Positions 25,208 to 34,719 of a stretch of DNA of 64,000 bases are shown here, piece by piece (position 1 is the first letter of the stretch; each line of letters begins with the position of its first letter). Below the pieces are notes generated by a model. That model was not told where the DNA came from. It made no database searches and saw nothing but the letters and a program-made list of their open reading frames with translations. A program made the translations under genes and the position numbers. Source of the stretch: a virus; IMG/VR virus record IMGVR_UViG_3300034013_000676, positions 1 through 64,000 of that record. One strand, given 5' to 3'.

Positions 25208-25922
25208 TAATTCAGAATCAATATGGTACAAATTAGTATACTATGGGTTGGAGTTCCTTGGTAAATATTACTCTACTTACAGTGCTGTAGTAACAGACAA
25301 CAATGACCCATTAAAAATGAACCGGGTAAAAGTAATATTCCCTCAACTGGTTCAATTACCACCAGGTGGTATATGGGCTTTACCTAAAGGTGTATGGGGT
25401 GGAAAGAATTACGGTATGCAATTATTACCTGAAAAGGGGGATGTTATCTATGTTGAATTTTCACATGGTGATTTAGAATACCCTATATGGTCACATGGTT
25501 CTTATGGACAGGATGAAATACCTGGAGAATTTACAGGGCCAAATGTTTATGGGTTTAAAACTCCAAAAGGAAATATAGTTCTAATTGATGATAATGATAA
25601 CACAGGGGGTATACTAGTAAAAAGTAAAACTTCTAATGAATATGTTAAAATAACAACTGATACTTTAGAACTAGAAGCTAAATTAATTAAACTGGGTAAG
25701 GAGGGAAAGGAACAAGCTATTTTGGGAAATACCCTTAATGGTATACTAAAAGAACTCATAAATGAACTATCAAATTTATCACAAGCCATAGAGACACACT
25801 CACATCCCAGTAATAATGCACCTACAACAACAGCCACTTCTTTTACATCGATTAAAACTAAGTTAGGAACTATAAAAGGAAAACTTGATAACATCCTAAG
25901 TAACAAGGTAAAATTAGACTAA
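25200..25922 (+). CDS. Baseplate spike protein with OB-fold (gp5/VgrG-like)
   Basis: 240 residues. YSAVVTDNNDPLKMNRVKV, PGGIWALPKGVWGGKNYGM and GDVIYVEFSHGDLEYPIWSHGSYG form the gp5-type OB-fold found in phage spikes. After it come KTPKGNIVLIDDND and a beta-repetitive part (residues 140-185) suggesting a short triple-stranded beta helix, then a helical C-terminus with HSHPSNN. No lysozyme domain is inserted. It pierces the outer membrane during injection. Confidence 0.85.
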   Translation: MPSNSESIWYKLVYYGLEFLGKYYSTYSAVVTDNNDPLKMNRVKVIFPQLVQLPPGGIWALPKGVWGGKNYGMQLLPEKGDVIYVEFSHGDLEYPIWSHGSYGQDEIPGEFTGPNVYGFKTPKGNIVLIDDNDNTGGILVKSKTSNEYVKITTDTLELEAKLIKLGKEGKEQAILGNTLNGILKELINELSNLSQAIETHSHPSNNAPTTTATSFTSIKTKLGTIKGKLDNILSNKVKLD

Positions 25923-25924
25923 CC

Positions 25925-26326
25925 ATGAGCACAGACTTAAACAATAATAAATTTATAGGCAAAGGGGTAACCTTTCCTATAATCTTAAATGATATGGGTA
26001 GACCTAACATAGAAACTGGTTTACCATTACTAGAATCATCTCTCAAGATGTTAATATTCTGGCCAAAGTTCACCAGGTTCTTTTTAGAGAAATTTGGCTC
26101 AAGGTTAGAAGATGTATTAGAAGAACCAAATGATGATTTAACTGTATCACTATTACAACTCTTTTTAAAAGAAGCTATACAGGACTATGAGAAAAGAATT
26201 ATAATATCTAACGTAAATATCGAAAGGGTTAGCAGTATCAAAGTTAATATCGCTATAAGGTTTTACATTAGAAGCACCAAAATTGAAGAAACATTAATTT
26301 TCCCTTACTATAAAGAACTGAACTAA
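25925..26326 (+). CDS. Baseplate wedge protein, gp25-like
   Basis: 133 residues. The gp25/Afp9 family nucleates sheath assembly on the baseplate. FIGKGVTFPIIL at the start, GRLEDVLEEPND-type segment in the middle (here SRLEDVLEEPNDD, the EPR/EPN signature of the family), and a C-terminal strand pattern SSIKVNIAIRFYI support it. The baseplate J gene follows after 1 base. Confidence 0.85.
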   Translation: MSTDLNNNKFIGKGVTFPIILNDMGRPNIETGLPLLESSLKMLIFWPKFTRFFLEKFGSRLEDVLEEPNDDLTVSLLQLFLKEAIQDYEKRIIISNVNIERVSSIKVNIAIRFYIRSTKIEETLIFPYYKELN

Positions 26327-26327
26327 T

Positions 26328-28013
26328 ATGAAAGTATATAATAAATGGGTAGGATACCTAGACAGAAATTACCAGGAAATAAAAAGAAAGGTATTAGATA
26401 GATTAGGGGAAAGTGTACCCGAGATAACAGATCACTCAGAAAGTAATATACTTGTAATTATTGTAGGTATATTTTCGGGTGTAGCTGAGATGCTTAATTA
26501 CTATATTGATAATATGGCAAGGGAAGCATTTATAACTACTGCAAGGAAATATTCATCAGTAGTTAAACTAACCAGGTTAATAGATTATAGGATTAAAGCA
26601 ATGATACCCGCATCTGTTGATATTGAAGTAAAATTCTTAAATAATGATAATACACCTTTTGTAACTACGACCGAAATTATATTAGCACCTGGTTTACAAT
26701 TTACAACCTCTAACGGTACCAGTTTTATAAGTACTCAAAATATAATCATACCGGTGGGTAGTACATCTATAAGTTTTCCAGTAAGTCAAAAAACAGTATC
26801 ACTTAATAACTTAATAGGGTACACAACATCAGACCCCGAACAGGCTTTCTCATTGGGATTTGATTACGTTAATGGCAGTGCATCATTAAAAATTGATACT
26901 ACACCCTGGAACTACCAAGAAACTTTGGGTAGGTCTAAACCAACTGATACAGATTTCATAGTTGATATTTCAGCAAGTAAAGAAGCCTATGTCAGATTTG
27001 GTGATAATATAAACGGTATGATGCCAGTAGCCGGTCAACCTATTTATGTAGATTACTATAAGAGCCTTGGTAGCCTTGGTAATGTAAATGAGGGAACTAT
27101 TAATAGAGTACCATCAGAATTAAATACATTATATGGTATACCTAAATCAACTGTAAACAATTTATTAGGAGCATCTGCTGGAACCGATTATGAGGATATA
27201 GAAAGAATTCGTAGGTCAGCTCCTTTATCCTTAAGAACTTTATTAAGAGCGGTAACCCGCCAGGATTATGAGGATATTGCATTGTTAGCACCTGGTGTAA
27301 ATAAAGCTAAGGTAAAATATGAATGCGGTAAATTTGTATATTTATATATCTCCCCTAACGGGGGGGGAATTTCTAGTACAGGTTTACTAACAGATGTAGA
27401 AAACTATTTTGAAAACAAAAAAATGGTAACTACCTTTGTCAAAGCTTTACCAGTAGGGGAATCTAATATAGTTATAGACATGGATGTAACTACTAAATTC
27501 AGAAGAGACCCAATCCAAACCAAAACAGATGTAGAAAATGCTTTACTAGATATGTGGTCCTATGATAACTCTGATATAAATAAACCTATAAGAGAATCGG
27601 ATATTATAGCCTTAGTGGATAACCTTGAAAAGGTAGACTACCTTAAACTCAATTACCTATCTGTATTACCCTATATGAGACCTTCTGGGGATATCAACAA
27701 TAATCTGGACCACACATTAACTGTTAACCTAGGTAGTACATCAATTAATAACTGGACATTGAAATACGATGGAGGTTATATGAAAATATTCAGGAATAAC
27801 CAGGAATTAGCTAACCTAGTGCTGGGTCAAACTTATACAGACCCACATAATATCATAACATTAAACCTAGGTTTAACCACTTACCCAATAGGTTCAGAAT
27901 GGACATTTAGAACTTTCCCAGTTAACAATGATGTAGTACTGGATGATTATTCTATACCGGTATTAAAAGGTATTAACTTAAACGTAGTAGTAACAGAACA
28001 ACTCTCAATCTAA
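26328..28013 (+). CDS. Baseplate J / gp6-like wedge protein
   Basis: 561 residues. The N-terminal helical domain (KVLDRLGESVPEITDHSESNILVII, given in parts, and AEMLNYYIDNMAREAFI) and the central section (GTDYEDIERIRRSAPLSLRTLLRAVTRQDYE, again a conserved gpJ feature around residue 288) are diagnostic of baseplate J proteins, which form the wedge ring. The C-terminal part from about 450 is beta-rich. Coupled to the next gene by TAATG. Confidence 0.88.
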   Translation: MKVYNKWVGYLDRNYQEIKRKVLDRLGESVPEITDHSESNILVIIVGIFSGVAEMLNYYIDNMAREAFITTARKYSSVVKLTRLIDYRIKAMIPASVDIEVKFLNNDNTPFVTTTEIILAPGLQFTTSNGTSFISTQNIIIPVGSTSISFPVSQKTVSLNNLIGYTTSDPEQAFSLGFDYVNGSASLKIDTTPWNYQETLGRSKPTDTDFIVDISASKEAYVRFGDNINGMMPVAGQPIYVDYYKSLGSLGNVNEGTINRVPSELNTLYGIPKSTVNNLLGASAGTDYEDIERIRRSAPLSLRTLLRAVTRQDYEDIALLAPGVNKAKVKYECGKFVYLYISPNGGGISSTGLLTDVENYFENKKMVTTFVKALPVGESNIVIDMDVTTKFRRDPIQTKTDVENALLDMWSYDNSDINKPIRESDIIALVDNLEKVDYLKLNYLSVLPYMRPSGDINNNLDHTLTVNLGSTSINNWTLKYDGGYMKIFRNNQELANLVLGQTYTDPHNIITLNLGLTTYPIGSEWTFRTFPVNNDVVLDDYSIPVLKGINLNVVVTEQLSI

Positions 28014-28780
28014 TGGCTTTTAACTTTAAGAATTTCATAATAGGTAACCTCCCTTACTACATTATAGCTAATGATAGTTATAAAGATAGTGAGGGTAAGG
28101 GTTTACTAGAAAGGTACCTAGGTGTATTCTCTGATTATATAGATGAGGATATATATCCCCAAATAAAGGATTACTTAAATGTAATAGATGCAAGTATATG
28201 TGATGAGAAATTCTTAAACCATTTATCAGATGTATTAGGTAACCCCCCAGATATATTTAAGAATGAACAACAATATAGGAATTTACTATCTTACATTGTT
28301 TCTGTTTATAAGATAAAAGGAACCAGGGATGCCTATGAACTATTCTTTAGTATTATAGGTTTTAAAATAGAAATCGAGGAAATACAACCAGACCTAGAAA
28401 CCTTTATATATGATGGTGAAGGACTATATGATAACCCTATAGAATATGATAATGGCCGATGTCAAGCATGCTCAACTTATAATATACAATTCTTTCCCCT
28501 ACTAGGGGATGGTTCTGCTTTAAACCTAAACGATATTATATTATTACAAGCAGCTATAGACTTCAACGAACCTATAAATGCTAACCTTAATACATTCACC
28601 TACATTTTAGAAGTGGAAGATAATATGTATATCACTATAACAGATACAGATGAGTTAATAGGTACTATCCCCGAATTATATGATACTGGCGAAATCTATG
28701 ATGAAGATAGCACACCTATAAATTCAAGCTCACCCCTAAAAGCAAGTTCAAGTAATCCTTCAAGTATAACCGAGATTTAA
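28013..28780 (+). CDS. Tail protein I-like baseplate wedge protein
   Basis: 255 residues. YLNVIDASICDEKFLNHLSD, then NEQQYRNLLSYIVSVYKIKGT and RDAYELFFSIIG match the P2 gpI-type domain (xxCpxxxLxxLAxxxG...RxLixxxxxxhrxKGTxxAvexxl). gpI partners gpJ in the wedge and carries fibres. The last 60 residues are acidic and Ser-rich (SSSPLKASSSNPS), possibly a fibre-attachment tail. Confidence 0.82.
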   Translation: MAFNFKNFIIGNLPYYIIANDSYKDSEGKGLLERYLGVFSDYIDEDIYPQIKDYLNVIDASICDEKFLNHLSDVLGNPPDIFKNEQQYRNLLSYIVSVYKIKGTRDAYELFFSIIGFKIEIEEIQPDLETFIYDGEGLYDNPIEYDNGRCQACSTYNIQFFPLLGDGSALNLNDIILLQAAIDFNEPINANLNTFTYILEVEDNMYITITDTDELIGTIPELYDTGEIYDEDSTPINSSSPLKASSSNPSSITEI

Positions 28781-28792
28781 AATAATAAAAAT

Positions 28793-29986
28793 ATGGCATT
28801 ACAAGTAATTAATAATGGTAGTTATGAAGATGACCCATTAGCTGAAAGCATCAGGAGTGCTTTTCAAAAAAGTAAAGAAAATTTTGAAGAGTTATATACT
28901 GAGACAATCAAAATAACAACAGCGGTTAGTATTAGTACATCATTACTGGTTGGGGGTAAATCACAAAGTGGTAAAAATGTATTAATAGAAAATGGCACTA
29001 ACGGTATACAAATTGAAATAGTTGGTCCAACAAATGCCAACTACGTAAAACTGGGAACTGGTAATGTCCAATTTATACCCGGTGTTGGTAGGACCCTAGT
29101 AACTGTGGATGGTACAGATTCTATAATGGGTGCGGTAGGTAAAAGAGCTTTACTTATATCTCACGGTAACATAGATATGTTATATATACTTGGGACCGTT
29201 GATAATATAGCTACTGCTAACTTAATCTTTACAACAAACCGCTCTCATAACTTAGCCACACATAAACTAACTTTTACAAATGGGAGATTTGAAGTACCTT
29301 CAGTGGAATTACCAACAACATCCGCCACCTCTATACCTAACAAAGTTTGGACAGATGGTTTATTTCTTTACCTAACTAATAACCTAGGTATTAATAAACC
29401 ATTAGCATTTAACGAATTCACCACCCAAGTTATTTCTACTGGCGGGAATTATAACAACCTAGAGATTACAGCGGATTTAGTTGTTTTTACAAATACAAAT
29501 GCTCAGGCTATTATCAATGGAGTATGGGGAAAGTCAGATTTTCATATTTTAAATTTAGGCTCTTTTGAAGTTAGAATTAATCATAACAGTAGTAGCGTAT
29601 TAGGTTCAGGACAACCTATTATGTTACCAACAGCTTCTGGAGATATGGGTATTAAAGGTACGGCGAGGATTCTTAAAGCACCTACCTATGGTTATTTTGT
29701 TTCTGATACTTGGGGTTCTAGGTATAGACCTGAATTTTCAGGACTAACTGAAACCGAAGTATGTACCGTGAATCCTCAAAGCAGGGCAGAAACTATGAAG
29801 ATGAAAGAACTTTATGTATATAGAGATGCTCAAGCTACACCCATGACTAAAGCTCAATTAAACACAGCATACCCCACTGCAGAGAGACCTTTATTAGTCA
29901 TTTGCCCATTAATAAACACTAAATACGAACTTGTGGATAACAATACAAAAGATTGGTATGCTGCAACAATAACATTAGTACCATGA
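28793..29986 (+). CDS. Tail fibre/adhesin-like protein
   Basis: 397 residues. Follows the baseplate wedge genes. A helical N-terminus (residues 10-40) is followed by a long beta-rich region with many Asn, Thr and Gly and short repeats of the trimeric-fibre kind (SMGAVGKRALLISHGNID, LTEVCTVN). No enzymatic motif. The C-terminus (KTKYEL...WYAATITLV) overlaps the next ORF by 4 bases (ATGA). It is probably a baseplate-attached fibre or its base. Confidence 0.6.
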   Translation: MALQVINNGSYEDDPLAESIRSAFQKSKENFEELYTETIKITTAVSISTSLLVGGKSQSGKNVLIENGTNGIQIEIVGPTNANYVKLGTGNVQFIPGVGRTLVTVDGTDSIMGAVGKRALLISHGNIDMLYILGTVDNIATANLIFTTNRSHNLATHKLTFTNGRFEVPSVELPTTSATSIPNKVWTDGLFLYLTNNLGINKPLAFNEFTTQVISTGGNYNNLEITADLVVFTNTNAQAIINGVWGKSDFHILNLGSFEVRINHNSSSVLGSGQPIMLPTASGDMGIKGTARILKAPTYGYFVSDTWGSRYRPEFSGLTETEVCTVNPQSRAETMKMKELYVYRDAQATPMTKAQLNTAYPTAERPLLVICPLINTKYELVDNNTKDWYAATITLVP

Positions 29987-31251
29987 TACAATTAGGACAA
30001 GGGAAGGTTTTAACCATTGGAAATAAAGTCTTATTTAAAGCTGTGAATTCGCTATCATACAGAGTCAGAGGGAATAGATTCCCCTTTAGTTTTTATGCTG
30101 GATCATCAACTACACTTAATTCAATAGAGGCTTTTGTCTTTTACTCCAACAAGCCAAATTCTGTAACTGTGAGTTATGGGGATGGTGTAGTAGAAACTTA
30201 CGATTTTGTTCAAGAAGTAACTGGTATATGGAAATTTGGATGGAGGGGAATTGCAAATTATTACGGTTCCCCCCAATCTTATGATCCAACTATACACTAT
30301 TTCACAGATGGGGTTACCGCTGAAAGGACAATATCATTTGATTTTGTGGATTTAAAAGCTATATATTTTAACCCTATACAAGCAATTAGAGTAAGAAAAA
30401 CCCCGATAGAATATTTATTCACCAGCATAACATCAATAGCAATATCGCTTACTGTAGAATTTACAGATATTCCTATTATCTCTACCAATGTTACAACTGT
30501 AGATTTTGGAGAGCAGGCTGTAGAGACAAGATTGTTAAAAATCCCAGATCAATGGTTTGAAGCTAAAAATATGCAGATCTTTAGAGTTAGAGATAATTAT
30601 GATTTTACAGATAACATAAGTTCTAACCTATTCAAAATAAATCAGTGGAAAAACCTTACTGATTTAAGATTTTTAGGTTGTAGAATTACGCAATTACCCC
30701 TTGAGTCTATAAATGAGTTGACGAATTTAATTATTCTAAATTTAGAAGGAAATAGGTTTACTGCAATTCCCCCAATAGGTAGCCTACCTAACCTAACTCA
30801 ATTACCCATGTTTGGAAATTCTTTAATTTCCAGCCCTGTAATACCTATATGGAATTTCCCTAAACTGGCGAGCATACAATGGAATTTTACATCTTCTACT
30901 GTAAGATTAAATTATTCAACTATACCAACAAGTTGGGCGGGATTATTCAGTTTAACAAGTGTTGATGCTTTCTGGAGAGACAACGCTCATTTTAATGAAT
31001 TTATAGATGCTTTTTATATACTAGTCACTAATGGTGCTAGTATTACAGCTGGAGGAGCACCCACCCCCTATCCTAATAGGTTTAGGAATATTTTTTGGGG
31101 TAAATCCACTCTAAGTTTTACGGGTGCTAAAGTTGCTCCAACTGGATATGTTCAGGGTGTTTCAAATGGTACACCAACAACTCAAGGTCAAAAAGCCTAT
31201 GTTCTACAAACCCAATACAATCATACAATAACTCACGGAACCCCAATTTAA
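29983..31251 (+). CDS. Tail fibre protein with leucine-rich repeats
   Basis: 422 residues; the start is placed at ATG 29983 (MIQLGQGK), which overlaps the previous stop as ATGA; the ten codons before it are a shadow. Residues 1-170 are beta-rich. Residues 175-300 hold leucine-rich repeats: NLTDLRFLGCRITQLP, then NLIILNLEGNRFTAIPP, then NLTQLPMFGNSL and FPKLASIQWNF. LRRs in phage fibres are uncommon and suggest protein or polysaccharide receptor binding. It has no recognised enzymatic domain. Confidence 0.7.
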   Translation: MIQLGQGKVLTIGNKVLFKAVNSLSYRVRGNRFPFSFYAGSSTTLNSIEAFVFYSNKPNSVTVSYGDGVVETYDFVQEVTGIWKFGWRGIANYYGSPQSYDPTIHYFTDGVTAERTISFDFVDLKAIYFNPIQAIRVRKTPIEYLFTSITSIAISLTVEFTDIPIISTNVTTVDFGEQAVETRLLKIPDQWFEAKNMQIFRVRDNYDFTDNISSNLFKINQWKNLTDLRFLGCRITQLPLESINELTNLIILNLEGNRFTAIPPIGSLPNLTQLPMFGNSLISSPVIPIWNFPKLASIQWNFTSSTVRLNYSTIPTSWAGLFSLTSVDAFWRDNAHFNEFIDAFYILVTNGASITAGGAPTPYPNRFRNIFWGKSTLSFTGAKVAPTGYVQGVSNGTPTTQGQKAYVLQTQYNHTITHGTPI

Positions 31252-31262
31252 TTAATAATAAG

Positions 31263-31892
31263 ATGATAAAAACAAGATTCAAACAAACGGAGGCTTTAAC
31301 CCAAGTGGAAGGGTTTAAATCAATGATAGAAAGCCAAGAAGTAATACTTGCCGAGCTAGAATTACCTGAGATAATCGATATGCCAACCTATAACCAGGTT
31401 CTTAGAATAAAGGATGTTAACGTTGCTACTTCTGTAGAATATGTTAAGTTATCCCCCAAAAGGGTATTAGTCCATAAGGTGACTGGTAAAGAATTAAAAC
31501 TGGATTTATTTGTACCAGATTGGACAATAACTAAGGACAATGTTAGTTCTTACATTAATGAGTTAGGTGAAAGGGTAATGTTTGAGAGAGAATATTATAA
31601 TGATGAAACAGAAGAAGTTGTAACTACTGAAGTTGTAATGGTACCTAGGGTGGATGAAAACGGTGAACAACTTAGGGATGATAATGGTGACCTAATAGTA
31701 GATGAAGTTACCCAGGACCTACCCGAACTAGAGCCCGAGGCATACCTATTACCAACGATCCCCTACCTAATGTTTATCACTAAGCAAATTGTATTACCTG
31801 ATTTAATACAATTATTCTCAGCACAGTTTATCCAAGATAATTTTGATATCTGGAGCAACCTTGAAGGTAGTACTCATATAGCAAAACCATAA
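31263..31892 (+). CDS. Unknown protein of the fibre cluster, acidic
   Basis: 209 residues. Very acidic middle part (residues 115-165, with DETEEVVTTEVVMVP and DDNGDLIVDEVTQD) that might be a flexible loop; N-terminus helical. Size and position directly after a fibre gene would suit a fibre chaperone or a short fibre, but no signature is seen. Confidence 0.5.
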   Translation: MIKTRFKQTEALTQVEGFKSMIESQEVILAELELPEIIDMPTYNQVLRIKDVNVATSVEYVKLSPKRVLVHKVTGKELKLDLFVPDWTITKDNVSSYINELGERVMFEREYYNDETEEVVTTEVVMVPRVDENGEQLRDDNGDLIVDEVTQDLPELEPEAYLLPTIPYLMFITKQIVLPDLIQLFSAQFIQDNFDIWSNLEGSTHIAKP

Positions 31893-31895
31893 AAA

Positions 31896-32300
31896 ATGGG
31901 TTATATATTAGCTTACATTGCTATAGGACTATTTACATTAGTTTATATAATAGATGGGTTTATAATATTGCTATGTAATGTAAAAGGTAGAAAATGGTAC
32001 AAAATTACTTCTCAAAGAAGTAGAACCAAAGCTTTTAAAACTGACGTTATAGCTAACTGGTTGTTTCCCGATACTTGGACATTCTTATTTAGTTGGAAAG
32101 GTGGATATAAATTTGGTAAATTTGGAGAAAGTTTATCAAGCTGTTTAGGTAAAAAAAAAATAGACAAAACATTAAGCTGGATCGGTTTGTTTTTCTATTG
32201 TGTTTTATACTGTTGTGATTGGACCGCTTGGGGAAAAGGTGGTCATTGCTTCGTATCAATAATGAGCGAAGAAGAGATAAAAGATTTTATAAATAAATAA
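31896..32300 (+). CDS. Membrane protein of the lysis region
   Basis: 134 residues with two hydrophobic segments, residues 3-28 (YILAYIAIGLFTLVYIID) and 88-104 (SWIGLFFYCVLYCCDW), and a basic loop between. Many Trp and Cys. It precedes another membrane protein and the endolysin, so a part in lysis or in superinfection exclusion is plausible. No family is recognised. Confidence 0.55.
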   Translation: MGYILAYIAIGLFTLVYIIDGFIILLCNVKGRKWYKITSQRSRTKAFKTDVIANWLFPDTWTFLFSWKGGYKFGKFGESLSSCLGKKKIDKTLSWIGLFFYCVLYCCDWTAWGKGGHCFVSIMSEEEIKDFINK

Positions 32301-32311
32301 CATTAAACACT

Positions 32312-32695
32312 ATGAAAACATTCATTGAGAACAATTGGCACAGACATGCCTTATTAATTTTATTAACCACTTTATTCATGTGGGGATTCAGTCAATCGGA
32401 AGATGATTGGTGGTATACAACATTTTGGGGTTACCTATTTAGCGCTGTAATATCAACAATGGTTGGTTCTGCAATTGCTGCAGTTATTGAATGGGGGCAA
32501 AGCGTTTTTATGGGAGCACATAAAGGGAAAGAAGGGGTTAAAGCAAGTAATATGGATTGGGTAGCCAGCACTATACTTGCGGCAATAGGAACTATACTCT
32601 TTTTCATATTCAATGAAATAACCCTGATAATAATCACTTTGGTATTTGTAGGTGCATGTGAAATATACAAACAATCAAATAAGAAAGATGAGTAA
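32312..32695 (+). CDS. Small multi-span membrane protein next to the endolysin, holin candidate
   Basis: 127 residues with three hydrophobic segments: about 12-26 (HALLILLTTLFMWGF), 38-62 (WGYLFSAVISTMVGSAIAAVIEW) and 86-116 (STILAAIGTILFFIFNEITLIIITLVFVG, in parts). Class I holins have this size and three spans. The gene overlaps the endolysin start by 8 bases. The C-terminus is charged (NKKDE), as in holins. The second candidate is the phage_holin_4-like gene at 33690. Confidence 0.55.
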   Translation: MKTFIENNWHRHALLILLTTLFMWGFSQSEDDWWYTTFWGYLFSAVISTMVGSAIAAVIEWGQSVFMGAHKGKEGVKASNMDWVASTILAAIGTILFFIFNEITLIIITLVFVGACEIYKQSNKKDE

Positions 32696-33242
32696 ATTAA
32701 CCAAAGCAGATAAACGGGTCCTATCATCGGAATTTAACCTACCGGTTAAATCAATTGAAACTATCGTAGCAATTGAAAGTGGTGGTAGAGGATTTGATAC
32801 CGATGGTAAAATCATTATTCAATTCGAACCAAGTTGGTTTAAAAGAAAATGGTTACAATGGACTAAATCAATTGGGCCTTGGGCTTCTAACGGAGTAGAG
32901 AACCAAACTAGGGAATGGTTAGCATTTAACGATGCATTCAAAAGAAACCCCACAGCAGCTATGGAAAGTACATCAATCGGACTAATGCAAGTAATGGGTT
33001 TCCATTATAAGTTATTGGGATTTGCAACGGTTGGTGCTATGTGGGATTATGCTGAACAAGGAGAATACCAACAACTAAGGTTGGGGTTACTTTTCATAAA
33101 GAATAATCGTAAAATGTATGGGGCAGCAAAGGATTTCTCTAAAATGAGTAATTGCGAAACATTTGCATATTACTACAACGGTTCAGCTTACAAAAAATAC
33201 AACTACCATAACAAGTTGTATAATTATAATCGTTCACTATAG
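32688..33242 (+). CDS. N-acetylmuramidase endolysin
   Basis: 184 residues from ATG 32688 (12 codons upstream in frame are discarded because they lie in the membrane-protein gene). The sequence matches the muramidase family of DUF3380 type: VKSIETIVAIESGGRGFDTDGK has the catalytic Glu (VESGG/IESGG), then IIQFEPSWFKR, STSIGLMQVMGFHYKLLGF, then CETFAYYYNGSAY and NYHNKL. It cleaves the glycan chain of peptidoglycan. It has no signal peptide, so export depends on a holin. Confidence 0.87.
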   Translation: MSKLTKADKRVLSSEFNLPVKSIETIVAIESGGRGFDTDGKIIIQFEPSWFKRKWLQWTKSIGPWASNGVENQTREWLAFNDAFKRNPTAAMESTSIGLMQVMGFHYKLLGFATVGAMWDYAEQGEYQQLRLGLLFIKNNRKMYGAAKDFSKMSNCETFAYYYNGSAYKKYNYHNKLYNYNRSL

Positions 33243-33261
33243 AAAGGAGGTGGTATTAACT

Positions 33262-33294
33262 AAAAAGGGCAACTTTAAAAGGTTTGCCCTTTTT
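33262..33294 (+). terminator. Terminator after the endolysin gene
   Basis: AAAAAGGGCAA (33262-33272) pairs with TTGCCCTTTTT (33284-33294) over 11 bp with an 11-base loop, continuing into TTT. Strong intrinsic terminator. Confidence 0.85.
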
Positions 33295-33309
33295 TTAATT
33301 TAATAAAAA

Positions 33310-33693
33310 ATGAAATACGATAATATAACCGGGGGAACTGAGACAATAGAAATTATTAACCAAGTTTCAACTGATAAAACTGGGAATAACATAGTAATGA
33401 AGTTATTACTTAATTCTTTACCAGGCCCAGTACAATATAAATTAGATACATCATATATAAAGATTACAATAAAGGAATCAGACGGTTCTTTAATATATGA
33501 GGTAACTAAATTTATAAACCTAATTTCACCCGATATCTTCAATATAATATTCACTAAAGAATTTCCAACAGATACAGAGGACCTACTAGTATCTGTTGGG
33601 GGTAGGATTTTCCTAACCAACAATACCTTTTATGACTTTAATAAAGATAACCTAGGTGAACTAGAAAACATAAACTTTAATTTCTTGATATGA
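33310..33693 (+). CDS. Unknown 127-residue protein of the lysis/fibre region
   Basis: Beta-rich, slightly acidic, no signal or membrane segment. EIINQVSTDKTGNNIVMKLLL and LDTSYIKITIKESDG have the alternating pattern of a small beta domain. It overlaps the following holin-like gene by 4 bases (ATGA) and begins right after the terminator. Function unknown; perhaps virion-associated. Confidence 0.5.
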   Translation: MKYDNITGGTETIEIINQVSTDKTGNNIVMKLLLNSLPGPVQYKLDTSYIKITIKESDGSLIYEVTKFINLISPDIFNIIFTKEFPTDTEDLLVSVGGRIFLTNNTFYDFNKDNLGELENINFNFLI

Positions 33694-34292
33694 AACCCCC
33701 GATTGAAACCTTCCTAAGCCTAAAGAAAACAGTAAGCAATATATTCTATGACTTAGTTTACAACCTACTCGTCTTAGCAGATGAGCAAAGTAATTATTTG
33801 GATAGAGTTATCGCTTTCTTCAAAATACTCTTTGCATCTAGTCCAGCTATATTCCTATTTAATATAATAGGAGGCTGGTTTAATAGTAATAAGGAGTTCT
33901 CTACCTACGTTATATTATGTATATTAATAAATATGGCAGTAGGTGGTTGGAGACATCATATAGGTAAGAAAGGTTTTTCATGGTGGGAATTATTAAAGAA
34001 GACGGGTTTAATGTTCTTAGTATTATTAGCTGTTTACACAGTTTTGGAGATGATACTAAAAATTGCTAAAGAGAACATAGTAACTGAGACATTTAGAGTA
34101 GCTCTACAGGTATCCACACTTATGTATCCGGGCTCTAAACTATTTAAATCAGTTTTCATATTGACCAAAGGGGAATACCCTCCAGAATGGATAATGGCTA
34201 GGTTCTATAAGTTCAATAAGGATGGTGATTTATTAGACTTATTTAATAAGAAAGCAGAAGATAAACTAGATAAGCAAGAAGAAAATATTTAA
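33690..34292 (+). CDS. Holin-like membrane protein (phage_holin_4-like)
   Basis: 200 residues with hydrophobic segments near residues 44-60 (ILFASSPAIFLFNIIGG), 73-85 (VILCILINMAVGG) and 106-124 (GLMFLVLLAVYTVLEMI), and a charged C-terminus. The segment GGWRHHIGKKGFSWWELLKKTG and the end PPEWIMARFYKFNKDGDLLDLF are typical of the Bacteroidota phage holin family related to phage_holin_4. It would permeabilise the inner membrane to release the endolysin. It has a partner candidate at 32312. Confidence 0.72.
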   Translation: MKPPIETFLSLKKTVSNIFYDLVYNLLVLADEQSNYLDRVIAFFKILFASSPAIFLFNIIGGWFNSNKEFSTYVILCILINMAVGGWRHHIGKKGFSWWELLKKTGLMFLVLLAVYTVLEMILKIAKENIVTETFRVALQVSTLMYPGSKLFKSVFILTKGEYPPEWIMARFYKFNKDGDLLDLFNKKAEDKLDKQEENI

Positions 34293-34302
34293 ACTAAATT
34301 AA

Positions 34303-34707
34303 ATGGAAACTAGAATTAATTTAAACATACAAGGGGAAGTTAATTTATTTATAAATGATAAAGTTATTTATAAAGATAATAACAGTATAACTGGTGACAG
34401 TTTACAAATCCTTATGATGTCATTGGCCAAGGTACCAATAGAAACCCATATCGATAGGATTATAGTTAAAGGGGATTTTGATGATGTAATTACCCCTATA
34501 ACAAATTCCATTTTTAATGCAACCGAGGGTAGTATTACATTCATCGGTAAAATTGAAACATCCCAAGCTATAGGAACTATTTCTGAATTAAACCTAAACA
34601 CAAGTACACTGGATAAAAACCTGGCCACTAAGGTTGGTATGACAGTAGTAAAGAACAGCACAGTCGAAATCGAGATACGATGGAAGATAACCATAATTAA
34701 TTGTTAA
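34303..34707 (+). CDS. Probable virion protein, beta-rich
   Basis: 134 residues. It begins INLNIQGEVNLFINDKVIY and ends EVEIRWKIT-like, with SELNLNTS and ATKVGMTVVKNSTVEIEIRW in between, the pattern of a small phage tail or fibre-tip domain. It is followed after 12 bases by a fibre gene. No database-type signature can be named. Confidence 0.5.
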   Translation: METRINLNIQGEVNLFINDKVIYKDNNSITGDSLQILMMSLAKVPIETHIDRIIVKGDFDDVITPITNSIFNATEGSITFIGKIETSQAIGTISELNLNTSTLDKNLATKVGMTVVKNSTVEIEIRWKITIINC

Positions 34708-34719
34708 AAACAAAGTAAT

